Source: Ichthyophonus hoferi (taxonomy: Eukaryota > Opisthokonta > Ichthyosporea > Ichthyophonida > Ichthyophonidae). From it: DNA of 14,881 nt. The DNA lies in the NCBI GenBank assembly GCA_002751075.1, contig NAOQ01000155.1, forward strand, positions 8,174 to 23,054, given 5' to 3'. The notes beneath the pieces are model-generated. The model ran no database searches. It was given only the letters and a program-made list of their open reading frames with translations, and was not told the origin of the DNA. This document shows positions 8,266 through 14,881 of this stretch, in pieces. How positions within the stretch are numbered: position 1 is the first letter of the stretch; the number at the start of each line of letters is the position of its first letter. Made by a program: the position numbers and the translations under genes.

Positions 8266-8699
8266 GAGACATGCGGTTTTCGAGACATCAGATCCAATTC
8301 GTTGAGTAGGAAATTTAGTGGCTAAACTTACTACGATAACTAAAGCCTATTGCCATATGACACCTTCTTTTCGGACCGAGATCGAACCTACTTTTTGCTA
8401 TTGGTTTGCGATCTTGTGATCCATTGTAATCTAGATAACTAATATATCTAAGATAGCTATTATTTCGATCTTAAGTTCTTGTTACCTTCTGAGAATGGTT
8501 TCCAACCTCTTAAAGAGGTTTGCAACTAGATTGAACCACATATCAAAAAACCAAATAAATCTATAGCCTTAAACAGCTAGTCCCTTAATGTGCGCCCTAT
8601 TCCACATGGATAAAACGCTATCATACTTTGACACCTCTACCTCTGCCCCCTATCTTTTCCCTTTCCCCCACTAATGCAAACTACTTTCTGAGTTTACAG
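8266..8699. other. Probable intron before the 8700-9033 exon
   Basis: No exon was assigned. The stretch holds a 17-bp palindrome with 8-bp arms at 8504-8520 (AACCTCTT, A, AAGAGGTT). It ends with a long pyrimidine-rich tract from about 8635, a CACTAATGC branch-like site, and CAG at 8697-8699. Short open stretches on both strands are unsupported. Confidence 0.45.
8307..8323 (+). repeat. 17-bp direct repeat, right copy
   Basis: Identical to 5934-5950. It lies 42 bases outside the right arm of the fold-back repeat. Confidence 0.6.
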
Positions 8700-9033
8700 T
8701 TTCGACATAGCAGAATACATTGAGTATAGTGACTACGTTAAATCCTTTAAACAACACGTGTTTCATTGGGCCAGTAAGGACATATCAGTACTACAACTAA
8801 GGCACAGTTTTAAGAATAAAAAGGGTCTTACTACTGCTATGACCAACCACCACTTTAATAGTGGATATGCCTCTTTTAAGGTGCTGCGTGTCCGTGGTTG
8901 CACTCTCCCATTTGAGATTTTTTATCTTGGCGAAAATGATCTCATTGTAAAACACCACAACAAACTTTCCACTTTGAATAACACTGCAATAATTGATATC
9001 TCTCAGTATAACTTACAAAGTTTAATGGAGTGA
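8700..9033 (+). CDS. Terminal exon of an unrecognised protein-coding gene (partial)
   Basis: The exon opens after a strong acceptor (pyrimidine tract from about 8635, TTTACAG). The frame runs 111 codons from FDIAEYIEYSDYVKSF to SLME and TGA at 9031-9033. No ATG starts the frame; GTG at 8758 is only an internal valine codon. The peptide is a balanced, soluble-looking sequence with a conserved-looking core, ASFKVLRVRGCTLPFEIFYL, and base composition less AT-rich than its surroundings. Intron phase is 2. I do not recognise the family. Upstream exons are not identified and the 5' neighbour is the fold-back region. ATTAAA at 9173-9178 may be its polyadenylation signal. Frame length alone is borderline against chance; acceptor plus composition make a real exon likely. 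Confidence 0.6.
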
Positions 9034-9419
9034 AATAGATTTAATAATCAACCAGTGTCTGCGCATAAAAGTACCCACTTTATACTTAGCAGGTGATGGG
9101 AGCTTTTATTAGCAGGTTTAAAAGGCGCTAGTTATTTGTCAGACTACTTAAGTAATAGTATTCGAAGATAATATTAAATAACTACAGCTAATGAAACTAT
9201 ATTTGAATTATTTTAAATTATTTTTTAATCGTAACGAGACACGTGATGTAAAAGATATGCAGACAGGGCCTAGAAAGAGTGAAAGGGTTTTCCAAAGAGA
9301 TAACAATTTTTTTAACAATGATTGGAGTGTATATATACAGTCATGAGTATTAAAATATGTTAGAACTGATGGGTTCACTGCATTTAGACAATTCATTCTT
9401 TTTTATTTGTTACAACAGC
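9034..9419. other. 3' flank of the 8700-9033 exon; no gene seen
   Basis: AT-rich, with a 62-codon - strand frame (9208-9396) that has no supporting signal. An E-box CACGTG lies at 9240. Confidence 0.35.
9173..9178 (+). terminator. Possible polyadenylation signal ATTAAA
   Basis: This variant signal lies 140 bases after the stop of the 8700-9033 exon. No AATAAA was found between. Confidence 0.3.
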
Positions 9420-9990
9420 AAAAATTGACGATCGAAAATCGATCACTAATTCGCTACAATCACGGGATTCAAAATATCCAGTCCAATGATCTTTGCAAAC
9501 TACGATCCGCATCAATCAAAATATAGCCGGAAGCAATTCCCTGGAGGCGAACGTTCTAGATCCCCTGAAACTTCAAGTAAACACTCCGATACTAACTCAA
9601 CATGCTTTCGTTGAGCCCCTCACGGAAATCGAACGATAAAACACCCGAATTCTGTATTTTTTTTAAAAATTATTATAGGATATTGTTTACTGGAGCGAAC
9701 AGATATTATTCTCCTCTAATAAATGTTTATATGCTGGTAGACCAATACATGGCGTTATAATACCTTGCTGTAATTTTTCTAAACCGACGACCACCTCTGG
9801 AGTCTTTTCGGTCACTGTCAAGAATCCATCTACATGCTGTTTTTTCTGGTATGGAGAGGCTGGCTGCTAAACTTCTTCAGTGACCTCCGGAATTATATAT
9901 CTGGATTCTTTTACGCAACTACTCATGTTGGGCTTTTGTACGACAGCGTGCCATGAGTTTAGTGTTGTGATTAATTTTAATTTATTTATA
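9420..9990. other. CpG-richer block with open frames on both strands, unassigned
   Basis: CpG is frequent (about 16 in the first 240 bases) compared with the surrounding DNA. On the + strand a frame starts at ATG 9487 and encodes 43 residues including FPGGERSRSPETSSKHSDTN, ending at TGA. Another + frame runs 9679-9870. On the - strand about 60 codons from roughly 9870 to 9690 read TVTEKTPEVVVGLEKL and ITPCIGLPAYKHLLEENN, preceded by an in-frame stop and a start-like MSSCVKESRY. Both strands look protein-like and I cannot decide between them. It may be a decayed gene fragment, an exon, or just GC-richer DNA with few stops. Confidence 0.3.
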
Positions 9991-10088
9991 TTAATTGCTA
10001 CATCTGAACTTCATCTTTTAAAAGCTAAACATTTATTGCATGCATTTTAGCTTGTTATTGAATATTTTCATGATTCTCATATGGAAAT

Positions 10089-10163
10089 TTAAAATTCCTA
10101 TTTAAAAGATTAAAATTCCTATTTAGAAGTTGGACATTCCTATTTTGCAGATTAAAATTCTTT
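10089..10163. repeat. 21-bp minisatellite, about 3.5 copies
   Basis: Units beginning TTAAAATTCCTATTT start at 10089, 10110, 10131 (diverged) and 10152 (partial). Confidence 0.75.
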
Positions 10164-10280
10164 AAACATCTTGTTGTGAAGGTAACGTAATAATCGACTA
10201 ATAACCACTTATTGGCAATCATCCCTGTATACGGTTTGCAGCTTGTACACTAATTATGGCCTAATTAAATGTTGGTTGAC

Positions 10281-10315
10281 GCATAAATCTTTGCGGTTGG
10301 ACTGATAATTCTTTG
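10281..10315. repeat. Short 22-bp duplication around CTTTGCGGTT
   Basis: TCTTTGCGGTT occurs twice at 22-bp spacing. A weaker form, CTTAGCGGTT, follows near 10345. Confidence 0.5.
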
Positions 10316-10377
10316 CGGTTACTAACACCCACTGAACAAGGTTCCTTAGCGGTTCCCAGAAATATCTCGACAAGCCC

Positions 10378-10805
10378 AACAATAAATGGAAAATTTGAAT
10401 ATAAAAATATTAAAAATAGGAAATAGAATAATAAAGAGGCAATTGAAAGAAATTTTCATTTTTGCTATTTTCACTGGAGGTATTATATTTTGTACTTACT
10501 TTTTTTTATATAATTTTGAAACAACAAATTTCTAATCAAGAAAAAGAAAAAAAGAAAAAAGAATGTGGGGAAAGGTGAATGAAGAGAAGGTCCTTTCAGG
10601 ACAACACGCAAATAAAGGATTTTCCAAACTATTTCTTTTTTTGTCATGATTACAATTTTTTGTTAATTTTTTTTTATAAAAAATGCATGTAAAAAATACA
10701 ATACCTCTAGAAAAAATAGAAAAAATGTAGATTACTTTCAATTTCCTCTTTATTGTTCTATTTTGTGTTTTTCATATTTTATATTCAAAATTTCTATTTA
10801 TTGTT
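10378..10805. mobile_element. 428-bp hairpin (MITE-like) inverted repeat
   Basis: The left arm 10378-10549 and right arm 10632-10805 are inverted copies, by eye about 77% identical with small indels, around an 82-bp centre. Shared blocks include AACAATAAAT at the tip, GAATATAAAA, AATAAAGAGG, ATTGAAAG and GAGGTATT. The outer flanks (TCGACAAG and TCGACAG) also match loosely, so the arms may be slightly longer. There is no coding capacity; the open frames here are AT/T-run artefacts. Fits an old non-autonomous hairpin element. Confidence 0.75.
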
Positions 10806-10905
10806 ATCTGTCGAATTGGTTTGTAATCTGTCGCATTACTTTTTGGATTTTCGAGTTGTAGTATTTGTCGAATTGTTTCAGAATTTGTCGAATTATTTCC
10901 GGGAG
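10802..10905. repeat. Degenerate 20-bp tandem repeat (TGTCGAATT core)
   Basis: Five diverged units with the core TGTCGAATT or TGTCGCATT follow each other immediately outside the right tip of the hairpin element. The last two units (AATTTGTCGAATTGTTTCAG and AATTTGTCGAATTATTTCCG) are most alike. Confidence 0.6.
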
Positions 10906-10984
10906 CCTCTCAAGACTTTATCAGAGTATAGTATTGCTTTAAACCCTATTGGGTGAGTTGGTCCATACTTACCCTGAATTGCGA

Positions 10985-11230
10985 ATCATTATCTTTCACT
11001 TAGAGGACACAAACTGTTAACGTCTAAAAACTGTTCGGGAAGTGATTGCTTTCCAACAAGGTGAGCTGATGTTTCTGTTTGTGTCTTAAGCCTCTCTTCA
11101 TTGATGCTCGCATAGATGCTCAACCGTGCACGTGGAAATTGCTAGACTTGCGTATTGCAATGTATTCTCGAGCCTCAATACAGATCAATTCTAGAAGGTG
11201 TTACTGGTCTGTCAGAAATGATCTTTCAAG
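10985..11230. other. CpG-containing block, open on both strands, unassigned
   Basis: On the - strand a 50-codon frame (11137 down to 10985) reads ASINEERLKTQTETSAHLVG and on to CPLSER and stop, with a strong donor CAGG/GTAAGTAT just beyond at 10972. On the + strand a 55-codon frame includes LFIDARIDAQPCTWKLLDLR and could be an exon between a TCTTAAG acceptor and an AGAAG/GTGTTA donor. I cannot choose between them. Confidence 0.25.
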
Positions 11231-12000
11231 ATAAATACTGTGTATAAGTACATTTTAAGATAAATAGCTTGTATAATTATATTATCTTTACCAATAATCT
11301 TCAGTCTTTTGGTAGTTGCAATATTGCAAACATTTATTACTCACGTCACCTACAATTGTCCTTCATCACAAGCGTTTAAGTAAATTACATGGATACATGG
11401 TCAGAAAATTAGAGAGAATAAGCGGATAAGAGAATACCACATAGTGTAATATAAATGAGGGAAATGATTTTGGAGTGTGTAGGGGCATGATTAGTGTTAT
11501 TTACTTCTTAAAAGACATTATCGTAATTATTTATATTGAAGTAGAGATAGCTAATTAATTATATATATATATATGAAACTCCCATGGATCTAATTACCTA
11601 AGAGGGATAAATCTTTATCTGGATGTAAATTTGTCTTCGGAATGGAATTAAACTAGTAACATCGATCTACCTAGCTAATAAAAATACTTGAATAAAACCT
11701 GGTTTATAAATAATATAATTTATTTATTATATATAATTTATTATTTAATTTTATATTTTAAAAATGGGTTGTGTAGAATTTATTTGTAAACTTGGAACCT
11801 CCATCTATGGAGGTACAATTTAATTCTAATCCAATGGGAAATACCAATTGGTACAGGTCTGGCAAATTATACTATAAATAATAAGAATAAAGTAGCAAAA
11901 CTGTAACATGTTTGGATATATAAGGCTAACTATATTTAAACAATTTAATTTCACGCAAATTAAATGTATATTTATTTTATAATAAAAATAAATTATCAAT
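11231..12000. other. AT-rich intergenic stretch with small palindromes
   Basis: No gene seen. It contains an 8-bp-arm hairpin ACCTCCAT/ATGGAGGT at 11797-11814, the 12-bp palindrome TACCAATTGGTA at 11842-11853, and a (TA)n run near 11560. A TATA-like ATATATAAGG at about 11915 could serve the small ORF that follows. Confidence 0.4.
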
Positions 12001-12461
12001 ATGGTGCGAGCTCATATACTAGTTGCATTCTATTATAAGAATGCAAAACATTTACCTCTTACACCAAATGAAATGGTCGGGATGAAAGGTATGTCATAAA
12101 TCTTATAACATGCCCAGCTCTGGCTATAAGAGTATACGTCATTATATATAATGACGTCATGTATATACGAATTAACTTGGTCATCGGCTTAACTTTCGCT
12201 TTTCATTTGCAGTCTAAACTTAATCATTAAGTGCCTCAGTGGAAATATAAATATATCCTCATAGGACTTAGTTTTTCTAAACGAGGCATTATATATATGC
12301 AGCTATTGCTATCTAAAAATGAGTTAATAACTACATAGGGTTGTCATGTGTATACATAACTTTTACACGTTTACATATGGCAAAAAATATATACTATGTA
12401 TGTACCAAAATAAGACTAACTGTTTGTTTATTTCCAAATAGGAAAGAAAAGTGGCAAATAG
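12001..12461 (+). CDS. Candidate two-exon microprotein, 35 residues
   Basis: ATG at 12001 sits in a good context (CAATATGG) about 85 bases after a TATA-like element, with an in-frame stop just upstream. Exon 1 ends at 12088 with AAAG/GTATGT, the same donor type as MYC. The acceptor is TTTATTTCCAAATAG at 12441. Joined in phase 1, the frame closes as GKKSGK and TAG (12459-12461). The peptide starts MVRAHILVAFYYKNAKHLPL and ends KGKKSGK, so it is basic at the C-terminus and has no membrane segment. I do not recognise it. A 9-bp-arm hairpin lies inside exon 1 (12023-12046), which could mean the stretch is a repeat rather than a gene. Length alone is not evidence; the splice sites and start context are. 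Confidence 0.3.
12136..12159. promoter_or_regulatory. 22-bp palindrome overlapping a CRE octamer
   Basis: ACGTCATTATA followed by its exact reverse complement (12136-12157) overlaps a perfect CREB/ATF site TGACGTCA at 12152-12159. It lies about 760 bp upstream of the MYC start, inside the candidate microprotein intron. Its role in MYC control is speculative. Confidence 0.3.
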
Positions 12462-12918
12462 AAAGTAATCATTAATAACCTTGGATCAACTATTTTCCAC
12501 TATAGCTGCCCCTTCCCCCAATGAAAATTGATTTATACTCTAGTATAAAGGCCGTGTATTGTAACAATAAGCTGTCCCTGTAGACTACCTCCCAAATACT
12601 TTTTTCATTTAGGTTCCCTCTGTGCTGTGTTTTGTAATGGACAGTTGTTGTTCGTTTTTATAAAACTTTGTGTATTTCTTCTGGTTTTGTCTAAATCTTT
12701 TGTATCGCGCGGGTGAATTTGTATTTCTCTCCGCTGCTGACTAAACCATAGATAATATACAAAAAAGTTTTGCATCACAACATAGACACAGAGAAGGACT
12801 AAACCTGTTTACAACTCTTTTTGACAAGTAAACATCTTCCAAGTAGTTATTTAGCTTGGACCAGAAAGTTAGTGACTGCTACCTGTAGATCGAATATTTT
12901 GTCATTAATATCACAAAT
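12462..12918 (+). promoter_or_regulatory. Presumed MYC promoter and 5' UTR
   Basis: TATAAAG at 12544-12550 is a plausible TATA box. An uncommon CpG cluster CGCGCGGG lies at 12706-12713 in otherwise AT-rich DNA and loosely resembles an E2F half-site. A short upstream frame (ATG 12637 to TAA 12663, eight codons) would lie in the leader if transcription starts near the TATA box. Acceptor-like TTCATTTAG (about 12612) and CTACCTGTAG (about 12888) allow a spliced, non-coding first exon as in vertebrate MYC. None of this is proven. Confidence 0.35.
12637..12663 (+). promoter_or_regulatory. Upstream open reading frame in the MYC leader
   Basis: ATG with an eight-codon frame (MDSCCSFL) lies 282 bases before the MYC start. 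It matters only if the leader is unspliced across this point. Confidence 0.3.
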
Positions 12919-13528
12919 ATGGCTACACTTCGCAGCAGCTTTATGGATGATTTTAGTCGAGACGACGATTTTCAGGCGTCACTTGGATGTTTTCTTTCAG
13001 GGAGTGAATTGCTAGATATGGACCTTACTGTCAATTTTGATCTACCTACACCACCCCCTTCTGAAGACTCTTCTCCTTTTCATTCCCCTGGTCCTTTAGC
13101 GCCGTTTCTTGATGAAAAAACGGATACTTCTAGCTCTATTTGGAACTCGGTTGCATTTAAGTCGCTCAACAGCATTTATATTAATTCACATGTTCCAGCG
13201 TTTAAAACTGAATTGACCTTAGAGTCAGAAGATGATTTCCCTGGAACACCTCTTTCGTCTCAATCTTTCAGTCCAGTACAAGCTAGACTTGCACTTTCAA
13301 ATATACCAGAAGAATATGAAAGGACAATTTCTAGTGTCCATCCTGGTTTGGTATGTGAGAATACTGTAGCACAATTGTCCCCACTGAAGACTGCATCTGT
13401 AGACAGTGAGGATACTGACAAGCTATATCCAGTTGCTGAGGGAATACCCCCTATGCAAGTGTTTCAGCCTGCAGCCATCACCGCACATTGGCCTTTACCT
13501 GCCAGTAATTATGCGACAGAAGATTCAG
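12919..13528 (+). CDS. MYC: MYC first coding exon (transactivation region)
   Basis: Ends TTCAG/GTATGT. The open frame continues only eight codons into the intron, which fits a genuine exon end. Base composition is less AT-rich than the flanks. Confidence 0.88.
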
Positions 13529-14215
13529 GTATGTGTAACGCGACAACGACATAATATTTTTTTAATTTAAATATAAGGTGTGTAGTATACGTTTGTGGTT
13601 TTTCATGTTTACATCTATATATGGTGCTATCAGTGAGTACTTAACTTGGTGTAATGGCTTTGTCCTATTGACCGTACAAACAATGCAACATGGGTTGCCA
13701 TGTTGTATTGCATTGTACAAAAATCATTTTATGGTGCAGATGGCCTCTGTATTCTATTTGTATTCTTATTTATGTATTCACATGCCCCAGAGAGGGCGAT
13801 TACAGTATTTTTTTTCAGCACCAAGCATGCTAACTGTATTTCTTCTTCAGATACTTACAATATTTAAAATGGAAATATATATATATAGCTAGGTTTTGCT
13901 TTCCGCAATGGTGGTTTATTTGTATGATCTGTCCGTTGCGAACCATGATTGATGACAATAGCTAGAATATAGATGGTTTTGATCATAAAACTTGGCAATT
14001 TTTTGGCCTAAAGAGCACATACATACCTTTCAAAAGCCAGATATGCATATATATCTATGTATGTTATATGAAACGATTAATAATGTTTAACCCCCTTACT
14101 AGAGGATGATGTGGATGTAGTCACAGTGGATCCTATCCCAGCCATCCTCTCTTTGAAGCAGTCTTTTCCTCCATACACACCCCTTTCTCCTCTGTATGGC
14201 ATAGCTGACCCCAAG
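12919..14215 (+). CDS. MYC: Myc proto-oncogene homologue, codons 1-241 (3' end outside window)
   Basis: Myc is the bHLH-zipper transcription factor that binds CACGTG with Max and drives growth genes. Exon 12919-13528 has 203 codons plus one base; exon 14103-14215 follows in phase 1. Visible features: acidic N-terminus (MDDFSRDDDF, residues 9-18); box I DLPTPPPSED (41-50) with Thr44 and Ser48 spaced like human Thr58 and Ser62; a box II-like IWNSVAF (74-80); Ser/Pro-rich middle; and acidic EDDVDVVTVDP (204-214), matching vertebrate EEEIDVVSVEK. The intron before this block splits a glutamate codon G/AG, the same position and phase as human MYC. The ATG at 12919 is the first in frame after a stop and has a good context. 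The DNA-binding domain must lie on exons beyond the window; a phase-0 donor ends at 14215. Max-like or other bHLH genes lack these boxes. Confidence 0.85.
13529..14102 (+). other. MYC intron 1
   Basis: 574 bases, GTATGT to CTAG. The 104-codon frame near 13578-13892 inside it is hydrophobic and AT-driven with no support. Confidence 0.75.
14103..14215 (+). CDS. MYC: MYC second coding exon (acidic block)
   Basis: Lies between acceptor CCCCCTTACTAG and donor CCAAG/GTGATT. It is 113 bases in phase 1 to phase 0, encoding EDDVDVVTVDPIPAILSLKQ and then SFPPYTPLSPLYGIADPK. Confidence 0.85.
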
Positions 14216-14881
14216 GTGATTTGAATGTATATGCATATCGACCTTGTTCAAGTCCTGTTATTATTTGGTTTTTGGCTTTTTGGTTTTTATCTTTGAGTTT
14301 TCCATTAAATATTCAGACGTATTTGTTATATCATTTTGTATTACTTGTTGTGGTCTTTTTAAAATCCTTTTCTTTCAAGTTAACTATTGCAATTGCCTGT
14401 GCTGGACTATCCTGATCCCCTGCTTCTACACGCTAAGCACCATAAACCAATACTCTTGTGTACCCTGTGTGGTTTTTATCCATCTTTTTTTTTTGCAAGC
14501 TAAATCGGATTATATACAAAAGGATGCATAATAACTGGCATACTATTGGTCTAATTGTAGGCGCCCCTAATTATTAGGCCCGGAACTTTATGTTATCAAT
14601 GATGTACTAGCAATTAATGGTTTTTATTGCATATTTTGATGAACTCATATAGGGACAAGTTGCCTTTATTCCTTGACTTTATATAATACTATATTTAATG
14701 TTGACATATTTGTCTTTTATTTTTACGGCAAAACTTCTGAATTTGTGTATGTTTATGCATCTATTGCGAGATGATTTATAATTTTTATTTATATTACAAA
14801 TTAATGTCATACCAGGCTACTATGTTTGTTCAATTCGGGTTGGCATGGGCCGTAGTTTTATAAAGGCAAATTAGTCTGGAG
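14216..14881 (+). other. MYC intron 2 (continues past the window)
   Basis: It begins GTGATT. No basic-HLH coding sequence is visible to the end of the window. Acceptor-like sites near 14560 and 14874 lead to nothing recognisable. Hydrophobic T-rich frames at 14221-14531 are chance. Confidence 0.6.

Noticed and set aside
8365-8400. tRNA B-box-like GGTTCGATCTC on the - strand
   Set aside because: The T-arm stem does not pair and no A box lies at the right distance. No tRNA or tRNA-derived SINE can be drawn.
9208-9396. 62-codon - strand frame
   Set aside because: AT-driven with no supporting signals, in the 3' flank of a + strand exon.
10532-10956. Two open frames around the hairpin element
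   Set aside because: Their translations follow T-runs and the 20-bp tandem repeat and have no coding character.
12821-13015. Frame overlapping the MYC start in another phase
   Set aside because: It opens at TTG rather than ATG and overlaps the well-supported MYC exon; a shadow frame.
13578-13892. 104-codon frame after the first MYC exon
   Set aside because: It lies within the MYC intron, is T-rich and hydrophobic, and has no acceptor or donor giving a sensible exon.
14561-14610. Possible terminal MYC exon after TTGTAG
   Set aside because: It would end after 13 residues without a bHLH-zipper, which is unlike any Myc. More likely intron.

Overview
The window is AT-rich eukaryotic DNA with spliced genes and looks like an invertebrate animal genome. 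It carries parts of two recognisable animal genes, MYC and the maintenance methyltransferase DNMT1. Introns with GTATGT or GTAAAT donors, many short microsatellites, a decayed Ty1/copia fossil and hairpin-type repeats complete the picture. A sponge or another early-branching animal would fit, but the sequence alone does not fix the lineage.

Layout. (1) 1-1110, + strand: the last two exons of a lysine-rich protein ending in the nucleolar-type tail KKHKRR, with a polyadenylation signal at 1086. (2) 1940-4269, - strand: five exons encoding the C-terminal end of DNMT1 (target-recognition part, motifs IX and X), convergent with gene 1. Two of its four introns lack an AG acceptor where homology puts the junction, and several conserved residues are changed. 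No upstream exon was found, so it is probably a truncated unprocessed pseudogene or a very divergent copy. Its introns hold microsatellites, and the whole 0.8-4.35 kb interval is rich in CCAAT/ATTGG. (3) 4394-5853, +: a broken 3' part of a Ty1/copia element, lying just upstream of the DNMT1 fragment in opposite orientation. (4) 5854-8699: non-coding, with a large fold-back repeat (arms 6859-7172 and 7955-8265). (5) 8700-9033, +: the terminal exon of an unrecognised gene. (6) 9420-9990 and 10985-11230: CpG-richer blocks open on both strands, unassigned. (7) 10089-10905: minisatellites around a 428-bp hairpin repeat. (8) 12001-12461, +: a candidate two-exon 35-residue microprotein. (9) 12919-14215, +: the first 241 codons of a MYC homologue, with Myc box I, a box II-like tryptophan and the acidic block. 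The intron before the acidic block has the same position and phase as in vertebrate MYC. The bHLH-zipper exon lies beyond the window.

No operon-like organisation is present. MYC is a growth regulator, the gene 1 tail resembles ribosome-biogenesis proteins and DNMT1 maintains DNA methylation, but nothing here shows that they act together. Most confident calls: MYC, the DNMT1 identity, the copia fossil and the two inverted repeats. The microprotein, the CpG blocks and the promoter elements are tentative.
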